Shown: piece by piece, positions 9,562 to 18,636 of the stretch
Layout: the number at the start of each line of letters is the position of its first letter
Position numbering within the stretch: position 1 is the stretch's first letter
Assembly (NCBI GenBank): GCA_033558025.1
Contig: JAUCEF010000074.1
Location: 1 to 59,171 of the forward strand
DNA: 59,171 nucleotides
From: Phytophthora sp. 'mugwort'
Taxonomy: Eukaryota; Oomycota; Peronosporomycetes; Peronosporales; Peronosporaceae
Reading direction: 5' to 3'
Made by a program: the position numbers and the translations under genes
Notes under the pieces: generated by a model
Database searches by the model: none
What the model saw: the letters and a program-made list of their open reading frames with translations, nothing else
Told to the model about the DNA's origin: nothing

Positions 9562-9589
9562 AATAGATTTTATCTATATACCATATAAA
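9562..9589. promoter_or_regulatory. 28-bp divergent intergenic region rps13/rpl2
   Basis: This very short spacer separates the starts of two divergent ribosomal protein clusters. It includes the palindrome TAGAT-TTT-ATCTA at 9564-9576. It must hold the 5' leaders of both clusters, or transcription must start inside a neighbouring gene. A bidirectional promoter is an inference only. Confidence 0.35.
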
Positions 9590-10395
9590 ATGATAGAAAA
9601 AAAAATAAAACCTATAACACCATCACAACGTCAAACATTTTTATTAAAAAAAGATAATTTAACTAAAATTTTAAAATTAAATCTTTAACAAAAGGTTTTC
9701 AACGTGCTAATGGTAAAAATAATCAAGGTAAAATAACTATAAAACATCGCGGTGGTGGACATAAACGTTTATATAGAATAATTGATTTTAATAGATCTAA
9801 AAATATTGAAGGTTATATTATTAAAATTTTATATGATCCTAATCGTTCCGCAAATATCGCTTATATTAAAAACAATTCTAAATCTTATTTAATTTTAGCA
9901 CCGGAAGGTTTAAAAATTAATCAATATATAAAAAGTTCACCTAATGCTGAATTAAAAGTAGGTAATGCTTTACCATTACAAAATATACCAATTGGTAGTT
10001 TAATTCATAATATTAGTTTATATCCAAAATCTAGAGGAAAATTAATAAGAAGTGCTGGAACATCTGCACAATTAATTCAAAAAATTGATAATAAATACGC
10101 TCGAATTCGTTTAAATTCTGGTGAATTAAAATTAATTTTATTAACTTGTTATGCAACATTAGGTGTTGTATCTAATATTAATCATAAAAAAATTAAATTA
10201 GGTAAAGCTGGGCGTTCACGTTGGTTAAATAGACGACCTTCTGTACGTGGTGTAGCAAAAAATCCTGTCGATCATCCACATGGTGGTGGTGAGGGTAAAA
10301 CAAGTGGAGGGCGACCTTCTGTAACACCACAAGGTAAAATAACTAAAGGAAAGCCTACACGTAAAAAAACAAAAAAAAAATTAATTATTAAATAA
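9590..10395 (+). CDS. rpl2: ribosomal protein L2 with a one-base deletion
   Basis: Large-subunit protein L2, needed for subunit association and the peptidyl transferase centre. The other two copies encode 268 residues. This one lacks one T in a T run at about 9669-9673 (four Ts where the others have five), which breaks the frame after residue 27. The remainder is intact, including KHRGGGHKRLYR and the C-terminal PVDHPHGGGEGKTSGGRPSV, whose histidine is the key catalytic-centre residue of the family. The damage is most likely a sequence error. It heads the plus-strand S10-type cluster. Confidence 0.93.
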
Positions 10396-10398
10396 ATT

Positions 10399-10635
10399 AT
10401 GTCTAGAAGTAAATATAAAGGTCCATTTTTTAAAGTTAATTTATTAAAAAAAAAACAATGGATAAAAATAACTAATAAAAATTTAACAATATTACCTGAA
10501 TATAGTAATCATTCTGTAAGTATTTATAATGGTAAAATATTTATTAATTTGGAAATAAATGATAAAATGATTGGTTTTAAATTTGGTGAATTTATTAATA
10601 CACGAAAAAAACATATATATAAAAAAAAAAAATAA
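10399..10635 (+). CDS. rps19: ribosomal protein S19
   Basis: A 78-residue small-subunit head protein beginning MSRSKYKGPF. It carries NHSVSIYNGKIFINLEIND and MIGFKFGEFINTRK, matching the family pattern YNG..F..V.I...M.G.KLGEF..TR. It sits three bases after rpl2 and three bases before rps3, the bacterial S10-operon order apart from the missing rpl22. Confidence 0.96.
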   Translation: MSRSKYKGPFFKVNLLKKKQWIKITNKNLTILPEYSNHSVSIYNGKIFINLEINDKMIGFKFGEFINTRKKHIYKKKK

Positions 10636-10638
10636 ATT

Positions 10639-11469
10639 ATGGGTCAAAAAATTATACCAATTAGTTTAAGATTAAATAAAAAAAAAAATTGGGATTCCCA
10701 ATGGATTGTTAATAATAATGAGTATTCTAATTTATTGCATTTTGATTTAGAAATTAAAAAATATTTTCAAAATATTTTTAATTATAAAAATTTAAAATTA
10801 ATAGATATAAATATAGTAAAAACATCAAATAATATAAATATATATGTTTATATTCAAAAAAATGCAAAAAAATATTATAAATTATCTTATAATCAAATTA
10901 TTAAATATTTAAATATATATTATATTAATAATAATATTAAATTATTTATCAAAAATGTCCAATTTTTTGAATTAATTAAATTACGAAAAAATTTAAAAAG
11001 AATTTTTGATAAAATAAGAAAAAATAATCGAATTAATAAAAATGTTAAAAAAATGATTTATAATTTTAGTTATGCTTTTTATACTAAAAATATAAATATT
11101 ATAACTTTTTATATTAAACAAACATTAGAAAAAAAAAAAACACATAAAAAATTTATTAATAATATTGATAATATGCTTCAAGAATTTTTTAAAATATTTT
11201 CTAATTTTATTGGTTATCGTTTACAATTTAAAGGTCGTTTAAATAAATCAAAACGTAAAAAAAAACTAATTTTTCAAAAAGGAAAAATACCATTAAATAC
11301 TTTAGAATATGATATTAAATATCATTTTAATGAATTTAAAACACCATCGGGTATTTGTAGTATTAAATTATGGATTTTTTTTAAACCACTAAAAACTACA
11401 TTAAATTCTAAATTTTTAAAAAAACAAAGAATTAAAAATACTAATTATGTTATTTCCAAAAAAAACTAA
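10639..11469 (+). CDS. rps3: ribosomal protein S3
   Basis: A 276-residue protein at the mRNA entry side of the small subunit. The start MGQKIIPISLRLN is diagnostic and the C-terminal domain has GYRLQFKGRLN followed by GKIPLNTLEYDIKYHFNEFKTPSGICSIKLWIF, the conserved S3 C-terminal fold. The central lysine/asparagine-rich stretch is expanded as in other mitochondrial S3 proteins. It overlaps rpl16 by 23 bases. Confidence 0.96.
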   Translation: MGQKIIPISLRLNKKKNWDSQWIVNNNEYSNLLHFDLEIKKYFQNIFNYKNLKLIDINIVKTSNNINIYVYIQKNAKKYYKLSYNQIIKYLNIYYINNNIKLFIKNVQFFELIKLRKNLKRIFDKIRKNNRINKNVKKMIYNFSYAFYTKNINIITFYIKQTLEKKKTHKKFINNIDNMLQEFFKIFSNFIGYRLQFKGRLNKSKRKKKLIFQKGKIPLNTLEYDIKYHFNEFKTPSGICSIKLWIFFKPLKTTLNSKFLKKQRIKNTNYVISKKN

Positions 11470-11851
11470 ATATAAAAAACAATTTAAAAGTAAACTTACA
11501 GGTAAAACAACAAAAGGTAATAATATTGTTTATGGTAAATATGCTATTAAAGTTTTAAAAGAAACACGTTTAACATCAAGACAAATAGAAGCAACTCGTC
11601 GAATAATTATTCGAAAAATGAAACGATTAGGATTTCTTTGGATTCGTGTTTTTCCAGATACACCTGTAACAGCAAAACCTACAGAAAATCGTATGGGTAA
11701 AGGAAAAGGTGCTGTTTCTTTTTGGGTTGCTAAAGTTAAAAAAGGTCAAATTTTATATGAAATTAGCGGTATTTCATTAGAAAATGCAAAAAAAGTTTTA
11801 AAAGCGGGTTCTAATAAATTGCCGGTTAAAACAAAATTTATTTATAAATAA
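11447..11851 (+). CDS. rpl16: ribosomal protein L16
   Basis: A 134-residue large-subunit protein near the A-site tRNA. The start MLFPKKTKYKKQFK is typical and overlaps the rps3 3' end. RQIEATRRIIIRKMKRLGFLWIRVFPDTPVTAKP and ENRMGKGKGAVSFWVAKVKKG are canonical L16 motifs. Confidence 0.97.
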   Translation: MLFPKKTKYKKQFKSKLTGKTTKGNNIVYGKYAIKVLKETRLTSRQIEATRRIIIRKMKRLGFLWIRVFPDTPVTAKPTENRMGKGKGAVSFWVAKVKKGQILYEISGISLENAKKVLKAGSNKLPVKTKFIYK

Positions 11852-11853
11852 TT

Positions 11854-11927
11854 AGGCTTATAGTTTAATTGGTTAGAGCATACCGCTCATAACGGTATAG
11901 TTGTAGGTTCAAATCCTACTAGGCCTA
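11854..11927 (+). tRNA. trnI(cau): tRNA with CAU anticodon, probably tRNA-Ile (lysidine-modified)
   Basis: The anticodon stem-loop is TACCG-CTCATAA-CGGTA, the T arm is GTAGG-TTCAAAT-CCTAC and the acceptor is AGGCTTA/TAGGCCT. Two other CAU tRNAs in the unit fit the methionine roles better, and this anticodon stem resembles bacterial and organelle AUA-reading isoleucine tRNAs, so I assign it as isoleucine. Confidence 0.8.
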
Positions 11928-11948
11928 ATTAAAAAATTTTTATTTTAA

Positions 11949-12617
11949 ATGAAAAAATTAAAAAAACAAAAAACAAATAATTTATCAAATTATCAACAAT
12001 TTTTAAAAAATAATTATTTAAAAAAAAAAAAATTTAAATTAAAAAATATTTTATTTGAAAATCCAATTTTATTTAATAATTTAAATTTAGAATCTTATGT
12101 AATTGAATTTAATAATTATGAAAACATTTATTTACCTTTTACTTTAATAAAAATAGATAAAATTTCAACAATTGCTATAAAATATGAAAATATTATATTA
12201 TTTAATTATGATTTAACTTATAATATATTACATCAATTTAATAAAATAATGCTTCAAAATATTTTAATAAAAAAAAATAATTCAATAAAAGGTCGTTTAC
12301 TTGGTGGAAATTGGAATAATAAAAAAATTTTTATTTCAATTTTAGGATTTATTTTTTCTATAAAACCTATTAATTTAAATAATGCTTTAAATTATAAAAA
12401 AAAATTTTATTTTAATAAATATAATAAAAAAGGTTTCTATAAAAGAAGAATTAATTCAACACGTTTAATTAATTGTTATAAATTAAAATATTTAAATTTT
12501 AAAGTTAATAATTTAAATATATTTAAAAAATCAAAAAAAGAATTTTCAAGACTTTCTTATATTCAAACTATTATTCAAAATCAAAAAATAAAAAATAATA
12601 ATTTTAAAATAAAATAA
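11949..12617 (+). CDS. possible ribosomal protein S1-like protein
   Basis: A 222-residue basic protein that I do not recognise with certainty. The central part from about residue 110, with IKGRLLGGNWNNKKIFISI followed by LGFIFSIKP, resembles the strand pattern of an S1 RNA-binding domain (V.G.V......G..V.I.G..GF.P...). A serine/arginine/lysine-rich tail follows. Its position between rpl16 and atp8 inside a ribosomal protein cluster and its high lysine content suggest a divergent ribosomal protein, with rps1 the best guess. It is intact and identical in length in all three copies, which supports a real gene. Confidence 0.6.
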   Translation: MKKLKKQKTNNLSNYQQFLKNNYLKKKKFKLKNILFENPILFNNLNLESYVIEFNNYENIYLPFTLIKIDKISTIAIKYENIILFNYDLTYNILHQFNKIMLQNILIKKNNSIKGRLLGGNWNNKKIFISILGFIFSIKPINLNNALNYKKKFYFNKYNKKGFYKRRINSTRLINCYKLKYLNFKVNNLNIFKKSKKEFSRLSYIQTIIQNQKIKNNNFKIK

Positions 12618-12678
12618 AAATAAAAGTGTTCTTTCAAGAAAAATATATGTTGAAGAAATAAAAATTTATTATAAAATT

Positions 12679-13071
12679 ATGCCACAATTCGATCAATTTT
12701 CATTTTTTAATCAAGTTTCTTGGTTTTTATTTTTTTTTTTTAATTTTTATTTTTTTATTACTTATTTTTTTTTACCTAAAATTTGTTATAATTTAAAATT
12801 TAGAAAAAAAAAAATAATTTTTGATAATAAAAAAAAAAATCAAATTAATTTTGAAAAAAATAATATTATTTATTTTTTTAATAATTCTTATAAAACTTTT
12901 TGTTTTAATTTTGAGTTATTTATAACAAAAAAATTATCTATTTATAAAAAAAATCAAAATATTAAAATACAAAAAACTTCAATTTTTAATAAAATATTAA
13001 AACAAAAAATTAATTATATTTTAAATAAAAAATTTTTATTATTAAATAAAATTTTTATAAGAATTAATTAA
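12679..13071 (+). CDS. atp8: ATP synthase F0 subunit 8 (YMF19)
   Basis: A 130-residue membrane protein of the ATP synthase stator. The N-terminus MPQFDQFSFFNQVSWFLFFF is the classic atp8/ymf19 signature (MPQLD.F.f..Q..W), followed by one hydrophobic helix to about residue 35, a PKI motif and a lysine/asparagine-rich tail facing the matrix. The upstream 61 bases hold no gene. Confidence 0.9.
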   Translation: MPQFDQFSFFNQVSWFLFFFFNFYFFITYFFLPKICYNLKFRKKKIIFDNKKKNQINFEKNNIIYFFNNSYKTFCFNFELFITKKLSIYKKNQNIKIQKTSIFNKILKQKINYILNKKFLLLNKIFIRIN

Positions 13072-13081
13072 TTTTTTAAAT

Positions 13082-13154
13082 AAGTGTATAGCTCAGCTGG
13101 TAGAGCACCGGACTTTTAATCTGATGGTCTTGGGTTCAAATCCCAATACACTTA
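13082..13154 (+). tRNA. trnK(uuu): tRNA-Lys (anticodon UUU)
   Basis: Acceptor AAGTGTA/TACACTT, D arm GCTC-AGCTGGTA-GAGC, anticodon loop CTTTTAA and T arm TTGGG-TTCAAAT-CCCAA. Confidence 0.94.
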
Positions 13155-13156
13155 TT

Positions 13157-13229
13157 GGGGATATATTTCAACTGGTAGAAAGTATGTTTTGCAAATATAA
13201 TGTTATCGGTTCGAATCCGATTATCTCCA
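13157..13229 (+). tRNA. trnA(ugc): tRNA-Ala (anticodon UGC)
   Basis: Acceptor GGGGATA/TATCTCC, anticodon loop TTTGCAA giving UGC, and T arm ATCGG-TTCGAAT-CCGAT. It sits two bases after trnK, so the pair is probably processed from one transcript. Confidence 0.92.
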
Positions 13230-13255
13230 TATTTATCTTTCTTAAATATAATTTT

Positions 13256-13555
13256 ATGCAAAAAAAAATTAAAAAAAATATTAAACAACGTAATTTATTT
13301 AAAAATTTTGAAAAAAATAGATTAACTTTAAAAATTCTTTCAAAAAATTTAAATATTGAAAAAAATTTAAGATGGAAATTACAACAAAAGTGGTTTTTTT
13401 TCCATCAAAATTCATCAATTACTAGAATTAAAAATGTGTGTGTTTTAACTGGACGTTCTAAAAGTATTTATCGTTTATTTAAAATATCCAGAATCCAATT
13501 ACGTAAATTAGCATCAAAAGGGTTTTTACCCGGTATTTCTAAATATAGTTGGTAA
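13256..13555 (+). CDS. rps14: ribosomal protein S14
   Basis: A 99-residue small-subunit head protein. The start is ATG 13256; a longer frame upstream passes through trnK and trnA and is not plausible. The C-terminal half CVLTGRSKSIYRLFKISR and LRKLASKGFLPGISKYSW are strong S14 signatures. It has no zinc motif, as expected for the mitochondrial/alpha-proteobacterial type. Confidence 0.96.
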   Translation: MQKKIKKNIKQRNLFKNFEKNRLTLKILSKNLNIEKNLRWKLQQKWFFFHQNSSITRIKNVCVLTGRSKSIYRLFKISRIQLRKLASKGFLPGISKYSW

Positions 13556-13562
13556 TTTAATT

Positions 13563-13943
13563 ATGATTATAACAGATACTCTTTCCAATTTATTTTCAAA
13601 AATAAAAAATGGTTATTTAGTAAAAAAATCAAAAATAGTACAACAAAAATCAAAACAAAGTATAAATATTTTAAATATCTTAATTAAAGAAGGTTTTATA
13701 AAAAGTTATAAGATAAATTCCAAAAATCAATTAGAGATTTATTTAAAATATAGAAAAAATAAAGCAGTTATTACTGAAATAAAACGTTTATCAAAACCGG
13801 GAAAACGTTTATATATTGCTAATAAGGATTTATATAAAAAAAAAACAGGATTTTATATTCTTTCAACATCTATTGGTATTTTAACAGATTTACAAGCTAA
13901 AAAATTAAATGTTGGTGGTGAATTGATTTGTAAAATTATTTAA
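13563..13943 (+). CDS. rps8: ribosomal protein S8
   Basis: A 126-residue small-subunit assembly protein. It begins MIITDTLSNLFSKIKNG and ends GFYILSTSIGILTDLQAKKLNVGGELICKI, matching the STSKGI.TD.EAR...VGGE.LC core of the family. It lies seven bases after rps14 in the spc-operon order. Confidence 0.96.
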   Translation: MIITDTLSNLFSKIKNGYLVKKSKIVQQKSKQSINILNILIKEGFIKSYKINSKNQLEIYLKYRKNKAVITEIKRLSKPGKRLYIANKDLYKKKTGFYILSTSIGILTDLQAKKLNVGGELICKII

Positions 13944-13949
13944 AAAATT

Positions 13950-14555
13950 ATGATAAAAATAATAAAAAAAAATGTTAAATTAAAAAATAAAAATTTTTTT
14001 AAAAGTTCTTTAGGAAATATTAATTTATTTTTTATTGATAAAACTTTTATTTTTCCAACAGATTTAAAAATTTATAGTAATAATAAAATAATTTTTTTTG
14101 AAACATCTTTAGGTTTATTATCTTTAACAATAATTAATGATTTATATTTTTTTATAAAAAAAAATAAATTATTAATTATTGTTAATAAAAATAAAAAAAA
14201 AAAAAGTATTTTAAATTTATACAATAAATTAATAAAAATAAAAATAAAAGGTGTTTTACAAGGTTTTAAAATTAATTTAATATTAAAAGGTATAGGTTTT
14301 AAAGCTTTTATTGAAAATAATACTTTAATTTTAAAATTAGGTTTTAGTCATAATATTAGAATTCCAATTCCATTAAATATTGAAATTATTAATCAAACAA
14401 ATACTTTAATTTTTAGTAGTATCGATTATATTTTTTTACATCAATTTGTACATTATATTAAAAATCATAAAAAACCTGAACCATATAAAGGAAAAGGTTT
14501 ATTATTAAAAAATGAAAAAATTTTACAAAAAGAGGGAAAAAAAAGTAAAAAATAA
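13950..14555 (+). CDS. rpl6: ribosomal protein L6
   Basis: A 201-residue large-subunit protein. Two L6 repeats can be traced, and the C-terminal HKKPEPYKGKGLLLKNEKILQKEGKK is the family signature (PEPYKGKGI). The spacing is six bases on each side. Confidence 0.95.
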   Translation: MIKIIKKNVKLKNKNFFKSSLGNINLFFIDKTFIFPTDLKIYSNNKIIFFETSLGLLSLTIINDLYFFIKKNKLLIIVNKNKKKKSILNLYNKLIKIKIKGVLQGFKINLILKGIGFKAFIENNTLILKLGFSHNIRIPIPLNIEIINQTNTLIFSSIDYIFLHQFVHYIKNHKKPEPYKGKGLLLKNEKILQKEGKKSKK

Positions 14556-14561
14556 TTAAAT

Positions 14562-15155
14562 ATGATACAAAAAAAAAAAAAAAAACATAATAATATTTTA
14601 TTAAATTTATTATTTAAATCAAAAAATATGTATGGAGAATCTTTAATAGATACAAATAAAGAATTATTATCTTTTATATTTGGAAGTAGACATGATTATA
14701 CTATAATTAATTTAAAAAATGTTTCATTTTTTTTAAAACGTATATTTAATTTAACTAAAATTATATTAAAAAAAAATGAAAAAATTTTAATAATAGGGAA
14801 TGATAATGAAATTAAATTTTTATTAACTACATCTTTTATAAAAAAAAATCCAAATATCATTTTTTTTACAAAAGAATGGGTAAATGGTTTAATTACTAAT
14901 AAAATTATGAATACAACATTTAATAAGATAATTAATTATTTATTAAAAGAAAATGAAATTAAATTAATTTTAGTTATAAAAAGTTCTGTAAAAGATACTT
15001 TTTTAAATCAAGAACTTTCTGTTTTAAAAATTCCTACTATTTCATTAGTAAATACAAGTCAAACTATACAAAATATTAATTATCCTGTAGTAATGAATTC
15101 TAAAAATATTCAATCAATATATACTTTAATGTATTTATTACGTAAAATATTTTAA
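14562..15155 (+). CDS. rps2: ribosomal protein S2
   Basis: A 197-residue protein, shorter than bacterial S2 (about 240). FGSRHDYTIINL near residue 41 corresponds to the N-terminal YI.G.RNGI.IIDL element, FTKEWVNGLITN matches the R-W..G.LTN motif, and LNQELSVLKIPTISLVNTS matches E...LGIP.I.LVDTN. The central coiled-coil insertion of bacterial S2 is reduced. Confidence 0.92.
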   Translation: MIQKKKKKHNNILLNLLFKSKNMYGESLIDTNKELLSFIFGSRHDYTIINLKNVSFFLKRIFNLTKIILKKNEKILIIGNDNEIKFLLTTSFIKKNPNIIFFTKEWVNGLITNKIMNTTFNKIINYLLKENEIKLILVIKSSVKDTFLNQELSVLKIPTISLVNTSQTIQNINYPVVMNSKNIQSIYTLMYLLRKIF

Positions 15156-15163
15156 TAAATAAG

Positions 15164-15625
15164 ATGAATAAATTAAGACCGAGAAATAAAATATGTTTTC
15201 AAAATAATAGGAACATACATAAAAATTTAAACTTATTAAAATTAAAATCAAAAAAATGGAATTTATTTAAAAAAAAATTAAGATATCGAAAAGAAATAAA
15301 ACCTGAAAAACGTAAAAAATTTTTTCAAAAAAGATTATTTGAAAAACAACAATTTCGGAATTTTTATGGATGTATTCATGAATATCAATTAAAAAATTTA
15401 TTTCAAAAATTATTAAAAAAAGATAATAAAATAAATATCTTTAAAAAATTTGTAATTTTATTAGAAAGTCGCTTAGATATAAATCTTGTAAGATTAAAAT
15501 TAGTTAAAACTATTTTTCAAGCAAAACAATTAATTAATCATAAAAAAATTAAGGTTAATAATAAAATTATAAGTAAATCTAATTTTATATTACATAAAGG
15601 TGATATTATTCATATTATTAAATAA
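15164..15625 (+). CDS. rps4: ribosomal protein S4, N-terminal piece (split gene)
   Basis: A 153-residue protein with the S4 N-terminal region (KLRPRNKICF, then YGCIHEYQLKNLFQ) and the RNA-binding S4 domain at about residues 95-150: LLESRLDINLVRLKLVKTIFQAKQLINHKKIKVNNKII, ending in HKGDIIHI. The usual S4 tail after the S4 domain is absent here. It seems to be supplied by the next ORF, two bases downstream and in a different frame, whose last 45 residues look like an S4 C-terminus. The break is identical in segments B and C, so it is not a one-off read error. Confidence 0.88.
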   Translation: MNKLRPRNKICFQNNRNIHKNLNLLKLKSKKWNLFKKKLRYRKEIKPEKRKKFFQKRLFEKQQFRNFYGCIHEYQLKNLFQKLLKKDNKINIFKKFVILLESRLDINLVRLKLVKTIFQAKQLINHKKIKVNNKIISKSNFILHKGDIIHIIK

Positions 15626-15627
15626 AT

Positions 15628-16380
15628 ATGCAAAAGGATAATAAAAATTTTCAAAGAAATAAAAATTCTCAAAAAAACGAGGGTTTTCAAAAAAATAGAA
15701 ATTCTCAAAAAAACGAAGGTTTTCAAAAAAATAGAAATTTTCAAAAAAATAAAAATTCTCAAAAAAACGAAGATTTTCAAAGAACTAGAAATTTTCAAAA
15801 AAACGAAGATTTTCAAAGAACTAGAAATTTTCAAAAAAATGAAGGTTTTCAAAGAACTAGAAATTTTCAAAAAAATGAAGGTTTTCAAAAAAATAGAAAT
15901 TTTCAAAAAAATGAAGGTTTTCAAAAAAATAGAAATTTTCAAAAAAATGAAGGTTTTCAAAAAAATAGAAATTTTCAAAAAAATAGAAATTTTCAAAAAA
16001 ATGAAGGTTTTCAAAAAAATAGAAATTTTCAAAAAAATGAAGGTTTTCAAAGAACTAGAAATTTTCAAAAAAATAATAGTTTGAAAGGAGATAAAAAATT
16101 TTATAAACAGCATTTTAATCAAGAAAAGAATAAATATTCTTCTTCTTATAAACGTTATAATAAATATCCTTATCAAAAAAATAACAAATATTCTTATAAA
16201 AATAATATTTATTATATTTTAGGTGAAAAAAAACCATCAAAACCTTTAATAACTTCTTATTTACATAGAAATAAAAAAATAAAAACAGGTATGTTTTTTA
16301 AAGAACCTTCTTATAAAACAATTTTATATCCTTTTCATTTAAATTTAAAATTAATTAATGAATATTTGAAAAAAAAATAA
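15628..16380 (+). CDS. rps4: repeat-rich ORF ending in an S4-like C-terminus (second piece of rps4)
   Basis: A 250-residue ORF. Residues 8-151 are 24 tandem hexapeptides of the form FQKNRN/FQKNEG/FQRTRN. Residues 152-200 are lysine/tyrosine-rich linker. Residues 206-250 contain PSKPLITSYLHRNKKIKTG and then a FFKEPS segment and a final YPFHLNLKLINEYL segment. This matches the family pattern for the end of S4 proteins (YLEVN.K...G.F...P...DIPYP..L...LI.EYY). I infer that rps4 is encoded as two ORFs, with a repeat expansion at the N-terminus of the second. Alternatives are programmed +2/-1 frameshifting into this frame, or an unrelated repeat protein with a chance match. The start is ATG 15628. 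Confidence 0.7.
   Translation: MQKDNKNFQRNKNSQKNEGFQKNRNSQKNEGFQKNRNFQKNKNSQKNEDFQRTRNFQKNEDFQRTRNFQKNEGFQRTRNFQKNEGFQKNRNFQKNEGFQKNRNFQKNEGFQKNRNFQKNRNFQKNEGFQKNRNFQKNEGFQRTRNFQKNNSLKGDKKFYKQHFNQEKNKYSSSYKRYNKYPYQKNNKYSYKNNIYYILGEKKPSKPLITSYLHRNKKIKTGMFFKEPSYKTILYPFHLNLKLINEYLKKK
15649..16080 (+). repeat. 18-bp tandem repeat, 24 units, inside the second rps4 ORF
   Basis: The units alternate roughly between TTTCAAAAAAATAGAAAT and TTTCAAAAAAATGAAGGT, with some AGAACT and TCT variants in the 5' half. The 3' half is nearly homogeneous, which suggests recent unit duplication. All units keep the reading frame. Confidence 0.95.
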
Positions 16381-16404
16381 AAATTTAAACCATTTATATG
16401 GTTT

Positions 16405-18004
16405 AAGTATAAATAATAATAAAAGCATTAAGTGGATGCCTTGGCATTAATTTGATTTTTAGGACGTAAAAAATGCGAAAAGTTTTATTAAATAATATTT
16501 TATTTTGAAATAAAAATTTCCTAAAGAAAACTTTTTTTTTGTGAAAATTTTAAAAACAGTGAATTGAAATATCTAAGTAACTGTTAAAAAAATCAAACGA
16601 GATTCCGTTAGTAATGACGAGTGAAAATGGAAATTAGGTTTATAAAAATAAAAAAATATTTGAAAAATTTTGAAAAATTTACTTAAAAAGGTGAAAGTCC
16701 TGTAGAATAATAATTGTTTTTATAATAGTAAAAAGGGTTATGTGTAAGCCTTTTTGAATATTGGGGAACCACCCTCAAAACCTTTTAAAAATTAATGATC
16801 GATAGTGGACAAGTACTGTAAAGGAAAGGTGAAAAAGAACTTTTGAGTTTGAAATAATTCTGAAACTTAATGTTAACAATCAATTGAAACTTTTTTAAAA
16901 AGTAACAGTGTACCTTTTGCATAATGGGCCAGCAAGTTTATTTTTATAGCAAGCTTAATTTAATAAAGTAGGCGTAGATAAATCAAGTTTTAAAAAGCTT
17001 TTTAGTTATATAAATAAGACCCGAAACTGAGTGATCTAACCATGAACAGATTGAAAAATAGGTAAAACTATTTGAAGGATCGAACTCACATATGTGGCAA
17101 AATATGGAGATGATTTGTGGTTAGGAGTGAAAGGCTAATCAAACTCAGAGATAGCTGGTTTTCCGCGAAATCTATTGAAGTAGAGCATTTAAAATCTTTT
17201 TTTGGGGTAGAGCACTCATTGAGCTAGGGGGTGTAAAAACTTACTGAATTCTTGGAAACTCCGAATACAAAAAAAAGTAATTTAAATAGACAGACATTAG
17301 GCGCTAAGGTCTTTTGTCAAAAGGGAAACAGCCCAGATTGATCGCTAAGGTCTCTAAATAATATTCTAAGTGAAAAAGGAAGTGAAAAAATGATTACAAC
17401 CCATAGGTAGGCTTGGAAGCAGCCATCCTTTAAAGAAAGCGTAATAGCTCATTGGTCTAGTTTTTTTGCGCCTAAAATGTATCGAGACTTAAGAAATTTA
17501 CCGAAGCGGCAAGTTTTATTTTTAATAAAACGGTAGCGGAACATTCTGTATGTTAATAAAGATATATTGTGAAATATGTTGAAGATATCAGAAAAGAAAA
17601 TGCTGGCATTAGTAACAAAAAATAACGAATATAAATCGTTATCACCGTAAATCCAAGGGTTTCTATGTTAAGATGTATTACATAGAGTGAAACGGCCCCT
17701 AAGAAAGATTTGACGAAAGCAGATTTTGATGGGATAATTTTTAAATTAAATTTTTTTAAAAAAGTGACAAAAATTTTTAATTTTTCAGGAAATAGCTTTT
17801 TTAATTAAAAACCGTACCCTAAACCGACACAGGTGGATAGGTCGAGTAGACTAAGGTGAATGAGAGAACTATATTGAAGGAACTCGGCAAAATGACTTTG
17901 TAACTTCGGGATAAAAAGTACCTAATTATTTTTAATAATTAGGTGTCACAAAATAGGGGGTTGCGACTGTTTAATAAAAACTTAGGACTCTGCTAAATGG
18001 TAAC

Positions 18005-18042
<38 letters not shown>

Positions 18043-18100
18043 ATTAAAAGGAAATGTTTGCGCATTAAATGGAAGTCCCAGTAAACGGCGGCCGTAACTC

Positions 18101-18157
<57 letters not shown>

Positions 18158-18593
18158 TGTAACGACATCCCCGCTGTCTCCAATATAGACTCAGTGAATT
18201 TGAATTATCCGTGAAGATGCGGATTTTCTATAGTTAGACGGAAAGACCCCGTGAACCTTTACTACATCTTTATATTGTTATTTTATCTAATATGTGTAGT
18301 ATAAGTGGTAATCTTTTAAACCTTTACGCTAGTAAATTGTATAGATATTCTTGAAATACCACTCTTATTAAAATAAATAACTAATATTTTTTAAATAGAC
18401 ATTGTATGGTTGGTAGTTTGACTGGGGCGGTCACCTCCTAAAGAGTAACGGAGGTGTACAAAGGTAAGCTCAAATTGGATAATATTATCAATTGTAGAGC
18501 ATAATGGTAAAAGCTTGCTTGACTGTAAGATAGACATATCAAACAGGGACGAAAGTCGGTCATAGTGATCCGATAATTCTTTGTGGAAAGATT

Positions 18594-18636
<43 letters not shown>

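Noticed and set aside
13124..13255. 44-residue N-terminal extension of rps14
   Set aside because: It translates trnK and trnA; the S14 start at 13256 gives the normal length.
15610..16176. 188-residue minus-strand ORF over the hexapeptide array, its mirror at 36853-37419, and an 81-residue plus-strand ORF at 15839-16084
   Set aside because: These are alternative-frame readings of the 18-bp repeat, which stays open in several frames because the unit length is divisible by three. The frame with an S4-like tail is preferred.
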